Of a stretch of 29,424 nt of DNA, positions 10,701 to 18,300 are shown in pieces. The translations under genes and the position numbers were made by a program. Every line of letters starts with the position of its first letter. Position 1 is the stretch's first letter. Origin of the DNA: Phoronis australis (lineage: Eukaryota; Phoronida; Phoronidae); contig NMRA01000019.1 in the NCBI GenBank assembly GCA_002633005.1, positions 18,541 through 47,964 of the forward strand, given 5' to 3'. The notes beneath the pieces are model-generated. The model was not told where the DNA came from. It worked only from the letters and a program-made list of their open reading frames with translations, and ran no database searches.

Positions 10701-12934
10701 TCGCATATAACTTGATGTTGTATAATTTATTTTAATATGTATATCCATTTTGTAAAGCTGAGGTTCATTTAAACATCCTATTCAGTTTTAGCATTTGTGT
10801 CACATTGATACACTATTGGTTTGAAATCTTACTTTCTGTATCCAGTGTGTTATCTAATTGAATTTTGATAATTTCGTGCAGTCACGTCAATATAATTTTA
10901 ATTGTTTTTTGATTTAAATTTGTAGGAAGATGAGACATCTGTTCAGTTTGCCAATAGGATTAAGGCGTTGATTGCTGAAAAAGGCGGTCTTGTCGATTTA
11001 GACTGGTATGTATTGCCTTGTCATCATCGACTATATTGTAAAGGGGTTTTTCTATAACAAATTGTGTTTGAGTACAAAATTATATTTTTTGTGTGACCAT
11101 TGGACAAGTGGGATCATTTTTTGTGTAAATGAGCACATAGTTGTGCTCACAGAAAATAATTTTGTCACTGGACTGCTTCATCTTGTGCATGTAAACAGCA
11201 CTGATCTGCACTTGCCATGGTGAGACCAAGCTCTGTCATTCTTGTCAATATACAGTATGAAACTCCAAAGTTTTCAGCTTGCAGTAAAACTTGCACAAGG
11301 GTGGTCTGATCCAACTAGATTTTATCCTGGTCAGGCAAAGGAAAACCAGCCAAATTGTAGATTTTTATCAAGAGTTCAACAAAAATTCGACTCGTGCATG
11401 TTCAATTTATGCATGTTTTATTTGTTCTGTCGTAAGCCTCTCTGTGGATAGTTCTGTGCTCAAAGCTCGATATACACAAGACCATTATGCCGTCATCTCT
11501 GTCCGTCCGTCCGTCTGTCCATCCGGGCGGCGTCCGTCCGGCGTCCGCTGCTCTATCTCCAAAACCCTTTGACATACGTTCATGAAATTTGGCACATATG
11601 TTCCATTCATGAATGGGATGGCATGTGCAAACTTTCGGACGGATCCGACTACCGGTGTGCCCCCTAGTGGCAATTTTAGTTTTTTACGCTTACCTTTGTA
11701 TCTTCAAAAGTTCTGAACGGATTTTCATGAAATTTGGTATGTAGGCACCTAGTAGTGAGATGACGCTATCCTGCCGTTTTCAGATGGATTTGATATAGTT
11801 TGCGCCACCTAATGGCCATTTTTAGTGTTTTCGAGTCTGTTTTTGTGCGTCCACCCCTCTATCAACCAAACCGCTCAAAGGATGATTGTGNAGCTTGATT
11901 TTGTATGGTGTATTTTAGACCTTGTGAATTAAGTGACAGAGTGTCGCATATAACTTGATGTTGTATAATTTATTTTGGAATGTATATCCATTTTGTAAAG
12001 CTGAGGTTCATTTAAACATCCTATTCAGTTTTAGCATTTGTGTCACATTGATACATTATTGGTTTGAAATCTTACTTTCTGTATCCAGTGTGTTATCTAA
12101 TTGAATTTTGATAATTTCGTGCGGTCACATCAATATAATTTTTGTTTTTTGATTTAAATTTGTAGGAAGATGAGACATCTGTTCAGTTTGCCAATAGGAT
12201 TAAGGCATTGATTGCTGAAAAAGGCGGTCTTGTCGATTTAGACTGGTATGTATTGCCTCGTCATCATCGACTATATTGTAAAGGGGTTTTTCTATAACAA
12301 ATTGCGTTTGAGTACAAAATTATATTTTTTGTGTGACCATTGGACAAGTGGGATCATTTTTTGTGTAAATGAGCACATAGTTGTGCTCACAGAAAATAAT
12401 TTTGTCACTGGACTGCTTCATCTCTTGCATGTAAACAGCACTGATCTGCAGTTGCCATGGTGAGACCAAGCTCTGTCATTCTTGTCAATATACAGTATGA
12501 AACTCCAAAGTTTTCAGCATGCAGTAAAACTTGCACAAGGTTGGTCTGATCCAACTAGATTTTATCCTGGTCAGGCAAAGGAAAACCAGCCATATTGTAG
12601 AATTTTATCAAGAGTTCAACATAAATTCGACTCATGCATGTTTTATTTGTTCTGTCGCAAGCCTATCTGTGGATAGTTCTGTGCTCAAAGCTCGATATAC
12701 ACAAGACCGTTGAACGTCTCATTGCGGCTTTCCTGCGATGTTGGGAATGATTTTTTAGAGTTGAATTTTCCAAGTGTCTTACTAGTTTTCCAACCTGCTT
12801 GAAATTCATATTTTGACTAAGCAAATTTTTTCCTTTGTAGGGATGGTGCATTGAAAAGATCAAAACCAAAGCCAACCATGATACAGAACGTTCAACGCGA
12901 CTATAGTACCAAACTGGCCAAGAAAACTGAGTAG
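1647..12934 (+). CDS. GPAT4: Glycerol-3-phosphate acyltransferase 3/4-like (ER), C-terminal 328 residues, nine exons
   Basis: Known role of the family: it transfers a fatty acyl group from acyl-CoA to sn-glycerol-3-phosphate, making lysophosphatidic acid in the ER membrane, the first step of glycerolipid and triglyceride synthesis. Exons: 1647-1747, 5611-5676, 7197-7271, 7945-8128, 8872-9043, 9342-9427, 10312-10440, 10926-11005 (or its copy 12166-12245) and 12841-12934. All junctions are GT..AG and phases agree. With one copy of exon 8 the sum is 987 nt. In order: SSWNLLTRTN, two hydrophobic segments (exons 2-3), acyltransferase block I NHTSPID (His/Asp pair), HVWFERSE, block III FPEGTCINNTSVMMFKKGSF, the YPAAIK region, TSWAIVCDVWYL, and GGLVDLDWDGALKRSK near the end. 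Vertebrate GPAT3/4 are about 434-456 residues, so the N-terminus lies outside. LVDL.WDG resembles GPAT4 slightly more than GPAT3; an invertebrate gene may be co-orthologous to both. Confidence 0.93.
2017..2215 (-). mobile_element. tRNA-derived SINE-like element
   Basis: Read on the minus strand from 2214, the sequence resembles a tRNA: GGAGGCAGAGTGACCTAATG, then GAGTTAAGTG (A-box-like), and further on AAGGTTGTGGATTAAAATCC (T-arm and degenerate B box). A non-tRNA body follows to about 2017. It sits in the first GPAT intron in view. The B box deviates from GGTTCRANYCC, so this is an old copy. Confidence 0.5.
4155..5145. repeat. Long diverged palindrome / foldback element (~1 kb)
   Basis: The two halves are inverted copies folding about position 4650. 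Clear pairs: AATGAAAGCTC at 4221 with GAGCTTTCATT at 5063-5073; the AGAAAATCT...GTGGAACCCC stretch with GGGGGTTCCACT...AGATTTTCT at about 5010-5036; TTATCTGTGG near 4337 with the TCACAGATAA near 4958; TTAGACGAGATGGGATGTA near 4393 with its counterpart near 4885-4900. Identity is incomplete, so it is an old insertion, perhaps a foldback DNA transposon. Confidence 0.6.
5611..5676 (+). CDS. GPAT4: GPAT3/4-like, exon 2 in window (first hydrophobic segment)
   Basis: The acceptor is TTTTTCAG and the donor is G|GTAAGT. The 66-nt exon runs one base, 21 codons, two bases. It encodes FRLTLLWGTGFVLRYFFLLP, corresponding to the RLT..W..G...RY..LLP membrane stretch of the family. Confidence 0.9.
5677..7196 (+). 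other. GPAT intron between exons 2 and 3 in window
   Basis: It contains the Harbinger-like MITE. Outside it is AT-rich sequence in which nothing was recognised. Confidence 0.6.
6419..6996. mobile_element. PIF/Harbinger-like MITE with TTA target duplication
   Basis: Terminal inverted repeats start GGGCTGTYCCAGYAAAATCT at 6422 and mirror at 6993. They match at about 31 of 34 positions including a G-run. The element (6422-6993, 572 bp) is flanked by TTA on both sides (6419-6421 and 6994-6996). A TWA target duplication with GGGC-type ends is typical of PIF/Harbinger elements. No transposase frame is present. Inside are several degenerate copies of an AAAATTACGGGTGGTTG-like motif in direct orientation, as in subterminal repeats. 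Confidence 0.72.
7197..7271 (+). CDS. GPAT4: GPAT3/4-like, exon 3 in window (second hydrophobic segment)
   Basis: The acceptor is ATTTCACAG and the donor is GC|GTAAGT. The 75-nt exon has matching phases on both sides. It encodes ATIAVIGICWLIICTAFIGY followed by IRQSA across the junction, a clear membrane-spanning helix. Confidence 0.9.
7440..7622. mobile_element. Possible small MITE with imperfect terminal inverted repeats
   Basis: GGGCCTGTTTTATTAAAGGT at 7440 mirrors, imperfectly, the plus-strand ACCTTTGTTAAAACTAGCCC ending at 7622. The interior has further inverted stretches (GTCGTAA, TTTTAACTT). No target duplication is evident, so this is tentative. Confidence 0.35.
7945..8128 (+). CDS. 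GPAT4: GPAT3/4-like, exon 4 in window (acyltransferase motif I)
   Basis: The acceptor is TCTTTTCCAG and the donor is ATG|GTAAAG. The 184-nt exon encodes FKKFLNQYVSLMCYRILARA and continues to GGGICVANHTSPIDVVILSV. NHTSPID is the H-x4-D catalytic block I of the PlsC/LPLAT superfamily, with both His and Asp intact. It ends at CYAM in phase 0, so the next exon continues VGQSHGG. Confidence 0.95.
8285..8545. repeat. 23-bp minisatellite (~11 copies) in a GPAT intron
   Basis: The unit is close to ACAAAATGTGGGGACTGGCA plus three bases, and starts repeat every 23 bases (8308, 8331, 8354, 8377 and on). Because 23 is not a multiple of three, the repetitive open frames seen on both strands (107 aa minus, 85 aa plus) are by-products, not genes. 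Confidence 0.95.
8872..9043 (+). CDS. GPAT4: GPAT3/4-like, exon 5 in window (motifs II and start of III)
   Basis: The acceptor is GTCGTCTAG and the donor is GAAG|GTGTGT. The 172-nt exon encodes VGQSHGGFLGIMQRAMARAT, then DHVWFERSEMHDRA, and ends LPILIFPE with the Gly codon split across the junction. HVWFERSE and ILIFPEG are family blocks II and III. Confidence 0.95.
9342..9427 (+). CDS. GPAT4: GPAT3/4-like, exon 6 in window (motif III, start of IV)
   Basis: The acceptor is TTGGTTCTAG and the donor is AAG|GTATAT. The 86-nt exon completes FPEGTCINNTS and continues VMMFKKGSFEVGGVIYPAAI. Vertebrate members have PVAIKY where this has PAAIKY across the next junction, a conservative change in block IV. 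Confidence 0.95.
9428..10311 (+). other. GPAT intron between exons 6 and 7 in window
   Basis: Nothing was recognised. Open frames at 9582-9833 and 10055-10249 lack splice support and resemble no known family. Confidence 0.55.
10312..10440 (+). CDS. GPAT4: GPAT3/4-like, exon 7 in window
   Basis: The acceptor is TTGTGTTACAG and the donor is AGG|GTAATG. The exon is 129 nt, exactly 43 codons. It encodes YDPRFGDVFWNSSMFSMVQH, then IFMLLTSWAIVCDVWYLAPE and QKR, matching the conserved FGD.FWNSS and TSWAIVC.VWY stretches. Confidence 0.95.
10650..11483 (+). repeat. Duplicated block, first copy (contains GPAT exon 8)
   Basis: It is nearly identical to 11892-12708 over its whole length, with scattered substitutions and small indels (one of about 15 bp near 11400 at a TGCATGTT direct repeat, one of about 4 bp near 10900). 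It ends abruptly at ACACAAGACC, where the repeat at 11484 begins. Confidence 0.9.
10926..11005 (+). CDS. GPAT4: GPAT3/4-like, exon 8, first copy
   Basis: The acceptor is TTAAATTTGTAG and the donor is CTG|GTATGT. The 80-nt exon encodes EDETSVQFANRIKALIAEKG and GLVDLD, with Trp split across the junction. It is 80 nt (26 codons plus two bases), so it cannot be spliced in together with the copy at 12166-12245: the second copy would be read in another frame and meet TGA within 14 codons. It lies before the 'n' at 11891. Confidence 0.85.
11484..11890. repeat. Dispersed repeat with GTCC microsatellite, present in one copy of the block only
   Basis: It starts with a GTCCGTCCGTCCGTC-type run, then has two degenerate units about 148 bp apart. 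Each unit contains TTCATGAAATTTGG and, further on, a (CC)CCTAGTGGC / CACCTAATGGC motif. It runs into the 'n' at 11891. It is not at the equivalent position in the second block, which continues ACCGTTGAACGTC instead. Confidence 0.6.
11891..11891. other. Ambiguous base 'n' (assembly junction)
   Basis: This is the only non-ACGT base in the window. It lies exactly where the second copy of the duplicated block begins, which marks it as a join or an unsized gap. Confidence 0.9.
11892..12708 (+). repeat. Duplicated block, second copy (contains GPAT exon 8)
   Basis: This is the counterpart of 10650-11483. Its left edge is the 'n'; its right edge continues without break into the intron leading to the terminal GPAT exon. 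Confidence 0.9.
12166..12245 (+). CDS. GPAT4: GPAT3/4-like, exon 8, second copy (probable other haplotype)
   Basis: It is identical in protein to 10926-11005; the only difference in 80 nt is a synonymous GCG to GCA in the Ala codon. Acceptor, donor and flanking introns are also nearly the same. It joins in phase to the terminal exon at 12841. It probably represents the second allele of the same exon; a true duplicated, mutually exclusive exon is the alternative. Confidence 0.75.
12841..12934 (+). CDS. GPAT4: GPAT3/4-like, terminal exon
   Basis: The acceptor is TTCCTTTGTAG and the exon ends at TAG, 12932-12934. It encodes (W)DGALKRSKPKPTMIQNVQR and then DYSTKLAKKTE. WDGALKR matches the WDGGLKR block of vertebrate GPAT3/4; the tail beyond it is divergent and basic. 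Confidence 0.92.
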
Positions 12935-13890
12935 CTGAATGGCAAGTCACCAAATGTGATTGACGACAACGGCATAAGCCAGTTTGTGTTCTACCGCTCA
13001 ACTGTTTTATCATTTTACCTAGTCTTTTAACATTTCACAGTGATGAGACAATATTCACCTGCCATTCTCTGTGTGATGTTGAATTTACATTACTGTGTAA
13101 TATTTTAACTTCACTGCTTAAATTCTCATCCTCCTGTTGCGTGAATTCTAACCTGAACTGATTTTCAGTCATTGTTTGTGATCTAGAACACTTGTTTGGT
13201 GCATTTTGAATTTACCAGACACTGTGTATGTGTCGGGTTTTTAATAATCTAGTCCAGTAAATTATTTTAGGGTACATTTATGGATATTTTGATCTGTTCA
13301 AAGCTAAGTTTAGTCAAGTTGGGCGAGACCTTGAATATAACTCTCGATTGGTGATGTGCTTGGTGTTAGCTATACAAGGCTATTTTGGCAACTTATTCCT
13401 GAAATGACTGGTACTTTTTATTAGCTTGCTCTTATACAAAACAAATGCCTGTAATTCACCTGTAAACTGTTTCTACATTCATTAAAAGTAACTTTGCAGT
13501 GTTAAAGTATTTCTCTGCATTTTAGTCTGTGCTCTTAACTGGTCAGTCCAAGAATTAGTATGCCATCTTTGTTTCAAATTTGAAAAGTACTAGTGTGTAC
13601 AAATCGTCTATGTATAGTAAGAGTATGGCAGTTACTTTAAATTGTTGTAAACAGTGATATTGAATGTCAAAAGTAGTATACCGGTGACTTCCATTGTGGC
13701 CGAATGGATTCCTGTTGGATTTATTTTCATTGGTTGTACGAGTTGTGTAGTAATTGCATTATTGCACGGACATGTTTCAACTGAATTTTATAACGTACAT
13801 TTTATCTGATCTATGTATATGCGTCTTGAACTCAAATCCTTAGAAGAATATGTGTTGGGTGTATAGAGAAGATAACACATTAAGATGCCA

Positions 13891-13896
13891 AATAAA
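13891..13896 (+). terminator. Polyadenylation signal AATAAA, GPAT3/4-like gene
   Basis: A canonical AATAAA lies downstream of the terminal exon and is followed by a T-rich stretch (TTTTTATTTTTA), as expected for cleavage and downstream elements. Confidence 0.65.
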
Positions 13897-13900
13897 CATT

Positions 13901-13906
13901 TTTATT
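13901..13906 (-). terminator. AATAAA on the minus strand, candidate distal poly(A) signal of the convergent gene
   Basis: The plus-strand TTTATT reads AATAAA on the minus strand. It lies ten bases from the plus-strand signal. If used, the DNAAF9-like 3' UTR would run about 1.2 kb and overlap the end of the GPAT transcript. Confidence 0.3.
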
Positions 13907-13915
13907 TTTACTTTC

Positions 13916-15128
13916 GTTTTCTGGCATTCATGGGTGGAATGGTTCAGATCATACTTAATATTTGGAACAAAAATACGGTAACATAGGTTTTTTAAACGCA
14001 CACCAACACACACACAGTATCACTGAAGTATATAACAATGCATTAATATCAACTTTCATTAACTAAAATTCAAACATAAAAATAATTTACATAAAATAGT
14101 AAAGTTCAGCAATAACAAGGCAACTCGTCAACATTCTTATTCATAACAGTAACGAATAGAAATTATTTCCGCGTTGTCGAGACCACACATTTCAAGGGTC
14201 TGGCAATGGCTGCTCGAGTTTCATATGGTCACACCTAGGAATCAATTGAAAACAAATTTAATTCAAAATTTCAGTTCAGACTTGGGGTACTAAATGTACT
14301 GACATACAGGAATACAATTACCTATATCCTGGCTACCGGCTTTGACAGCAAAACGGCTATTGGTGTAAAAGGTATTCAATAGTGTAGAATGTCTTCACAG
14401 AATTTATATATGACTGTCCAGGTTGCTTAGCTTACTGAGGTATCATAAATTTGTGTGTATTTAGACCCATTAGCAAATAACGGAAACGATGATTTTCACT
14501 AGAAATATATTTATGCTTGCCTGCAGTAAAACAACTTTTTCAGGAACGAAGTCTTGAATGAAGGTTTTGGGAACCCCAAATGAATAAGACCAGTCAAATT
14601 TGCTAGCATATGTGAATTTATTCCACCAGGAGACTACAAAAACCATGGAACATGGGTCAACCATGGAATATGAATTGGCTCTACTTTCCCGAAATTCCAT
14701 GGTATATTCTATGGCCGTATTCACACATATACGGGATATTTACAGCTTCGGAAATATCAACATTAAACCATAATCAACAATCCTAGAAATACACACTTCT
14801 TTAACAAATAATAATGTCTGAACATTGAATATTCAGTAAATTCATCCATTCACACACGATGATTGTTTTAGTTTATTTGGCACTCTCTGACTCAGGAAAA
14901 TATTTTATGCAAAACAAGTGAAATAGTACACTACCGATAAGAGAACATCAGGTTATTTGTCCCCCAAGTGTTTTTATAACGATTTTCGAAATGAATATTC
15001 TTAGTAACGACAATGCAAAGTTCAAAAATATTTTCTGACCAGACCATGAACACCACAAATTCGCAATATAAACAAAAGGCTGTTCCCTGTCATTTAACAA
15101 AGAATGCCAATCTGCTACTGACCTTAAT
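13916..15128. other. Convergent intergenic region / 3' UTR of the minus-strand gene
   Basis: No exon was found. Some or all of it should be 3' UTR of the DNAAF9-like gene. There is a short CA-rich run near 14000 and a small inverted repeat around ACCATGGAA / TTCCATGGT at about 14642-14701. Otherwise nothing was recognised. Confidence 0.5.
14872..14877 (-). terminator. AATAAA on the minus strand, candidate proximal poly(A) signal of the DNAAF9-like gene
   Basis: The plus-strand TTTATT lies about 250 nt beyond the minus-strand stop at 15129-15131, a usual distance for a short 3' UTR. Another AATAAA on the same strand is at 14617-14622. Confidence 0.4.
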
Positions 15129-15329
15129 TCACTCCTGGAACAGATCTGGACAGTGCATCTGGTCAATTTTAGCGTTGTTCTCTATGATTAGTTTATTCAT
15201 CTCATCGACGTATGCGGCAATGTGGTCAGCAAGACTGGGATGTTTGGTCTGCCGGTCTCCCATCATACTGACATACTGGTTGCCATTGTAAAACCACCCC
15301 TCTGGAAGGGGGTCCAAGTGGTGCTTGGT
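15129..15329 (-). CDS. DNAAF9: DNAAF9-like terminal exon
   Basis: The acceptor is TATTTGGCAG and the stop TGA is at 15131-15129. The 201-nt exon encodes TKHHLDPLPEGWFYNGNQYV, then SMMGDRQTKHPSLADHIAAY and an acidic helical tail ending DLFQE. The DPLPEGWFYNG..YV..GD pattern and the helical end ending DLF are what led to the DNAAF9/C20orf194 assignment. Confidence 0.88.
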   Translation of the reverse strand, partial: TKHHLDPLPEGWFYNGNQYVSMMGDRQTKHPSLADHIAAYVDEMNKLIIENNAKIDQMHCPDLFQE

Positions 15330-18300
15330 CTGCCAAATAGATATATCCACATTCACACAATACTTTTAATATACACTAAAGCAGCCTCAGAGCTGTATAG
15401 GTATTTTGAAACTTATTTACCACAAACCCCCATTTGATTAGTATAACTTAAGGATTGTTATAAATAATTTTTGTCACAAAGTAGCTGGACGTAACTGGCA
15501 CAGAGACTGCACTTTGAAATGTTCCAAAACAATGACAAAGCATGGCAATGTAATCCTACCTCAATATTCTTCAGTTCAGCAGTGCTTAGACTAGAGGGAG
15601 TCCTCAGTGGCTTCTTCTCTGGTTTCTAAAAATGATATTCAATTTGATAGAATGCAAGGTCAATCATACTACACTTTCAGATGCCTTGTTTAATGACCCC
15701 AAAACAAGTCACTGTCACTGGAAGAGATGCTCAAGCGGCTATAAAACATAAAGCTTCGCTATCAACAGTCATAAACATTCAAATCTGGCACTTGAAAACT
15801 GAGCTTAGCAACAGAAAAAGAATGACAACTATGACAATGCCTGTTACTCCTTCACTAAGTTGTCTTAACTCAGGTATCTACATCCCATTCTCTGAATGTA
15901 CATCTCAGTTATGACTCTAAGAATTTTATCTCGTAAATTAGAAAAACTGATAAACTGCATGTGAAATCCAAGCAGTATCAGCATATTGTACCTGTTTACC
16001 ACATGCCCTCAACCAGTCCCGTAACTTGAGCTCTTCCAGGCTACAACCAGTGAAAACGACAACATTGTGATCTGAGGGGGACTGTCCATTCTCTACAACT
16101 GAAGGAGGTTTGGGCTGAAAATCCGTGGCGGATATCTGAAGACTGTTGCTCAAGGTGACAAAATACACCTCCATCTTCTTGGTAGGTGAATCTAAAATGA
16201 AAAATATTGAACATGAGCCCCACTTCAATGGTGTTTAGACACCAAGCGAAACTAATACCTGTACCTCAGAGATTTATTAAATGCTTTATTTTCAAATGGG
16301 TACTAAGTTCTTAACTGTGTCGAGATGTAATGATTCACCATGCAGGAATTTCTATCATTAATGAAAGACTTGTCTCAATTTTCTGTTACTTAAGTTACCA
16401 AATGAGAATCATTTTACAGCCATATACGGTTATAACAAGACATGCTAAGAATTACACTGTAAACCCTTCAGCAGCTTTGACCACAAATCCTATTTATACG
16501 TCAACAATCAGACTTTCGAATTATATTTGTTTCTATGAAACGCGTACATTTTGGTTATCAACATGCTGTTCTGCTTTTTATTCATACTTTATTAGAACTT
16601 CCTAGCTAAATGCATTCCCCAGACAAATAGTAATTATAAAATAAAACAAAATTGCAAACATGAGTCAACTTCACGCAGATGGCAGTTTAGTTCAAAGACT
16701 GAATTGTTGATTGAAATGTATATGCAAACCTGCGCACCACCGTAGGAGGAGGCAGCCTGATTTTAACTAATGTGTTAACAAAGCATAAAATGGTTCCAGG
16801 TGATCAGTAAAATTGGCCCAGATGAGTGGCCTGCGCACGTCTACTACAACGTGTATCCTTCACTCTGCAGACAACTCACCTGAGAAAGTGACAGATCCCC
16901 TGACTGCATAGACGTTGCCCACGTAGGGGTGAGACTTGAGTGAACTGTGCAATGATCTCAGTTTTGCTACAAACTTGCTCCTCTCAAGAGGCTGAGGGAA
17001 CTGAATAGATACTTCTCCGATAGCTGGGTAACAGTCCCTCACAGAAAATTGCATAGTCTTCCTAGAAAACAACAATTATTTTAGATGAAGAGTCATTTTT
17101 CTTTAAAGAAGGAAAAATAAGAGAGAAAAATAAAGAAATGACACAATACACTATTCTGCCTGCTGGACAACAATACTGATTTATATTCAACTCAATACCT
17201 ACAGTAAAGATTTGCACTGCATGATTTGTAATTATTATAAGTACATTAATTATCCAAGCTATTACAATACATGGTCTGCAACTTAAATGACACTGAATGG
17301 CACACAATACTACTGACACCTGAAAAATGGGTGCTGCAAGTATTGCAACCTGGTAACAGGAGAAGTATTGATGAAACCAATCCATACCAGCAAGGTTGAG
17401 AAAGGTGACGCGATCTGGTCATGTTGTTCTCAGTAAAGGCGTCCTCTGATAAGATCAATTCTATGTCTGGACTCCTGTAACAAAATTAATCTTGCAAATA
17501 ACTGCTGTGGTGTCTCGATTTTCATGCAAACTGAGGTAACACCATTTACCAGACGTAGACTAATCTGACTCTTATTAACTAATTCCATTACAGATGCCAA
17601 ACACAACAAAAACATTAAACAATTTGCCAATTGTTTGTCTAGCTGATGTCTGTCTTGTGATAAAACGATATCCACTTTGTGTCTATCAAGAGTCAAATGG
17701 CGCAACAGGATTCATGACCAATGGGCGCAGATGATACAAGTCAACCATTCTCATGCAAGCTCATTTCACTTCTTACCTGGTCATTTGACCTCTCTCGGCC
17801 AATAGGAAAGCTACGTCAGGGTTCACCGCTCGTATGAGAGTCTGGGCCTCGAGCAGTGCTTCATTCTTGAGGTTGGTTGAACTTGTGAACAGTACATTGT
17901 TGACAAAGCCCAGAGCACACTGATCCAGCAATTTGGGGAGAGTCATACGGTGGTGCATAAATACATTGAGGGGGTCCACACACACAGTGACGGAACCTTA
18001 AGTAACAAAATAGGCAGCATCAGCCATGACTGTAAAACGTGCTACTTTGTTTTAAACAATGTTCACTTCTTGAACACAAACAAGCTATGTTCAGGACAAT
18101 TAGCTATTGTTTCAGTCATTCCCAATCTCACAATTGAACCGTTATTAATAGTGATGCTGAATTTGTGAACACCTTGCACATTCTGGCCAACAAGCATCAT
18201 CAAAACTGCGTTGGAAATAACCATCATTTTGAAGCAATTGAGAGACATGTTCTGCACGGAAACGGTACCAGGACGGAACATTACGAATAAAAATCATTCT

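Larger units (their letters stand above)
12935..13915 (+). other. 3' UTR of the GPAT3/4-like gene
   Basis: This is AT-rich non-coding sequence following the stop. It ends about 20 bases past an AATAAA hexamer at 13891-13896, giving a 3' UTR of roughly 980 nt. The exact cleavage site cannot be seen. Confidence 0.65.
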
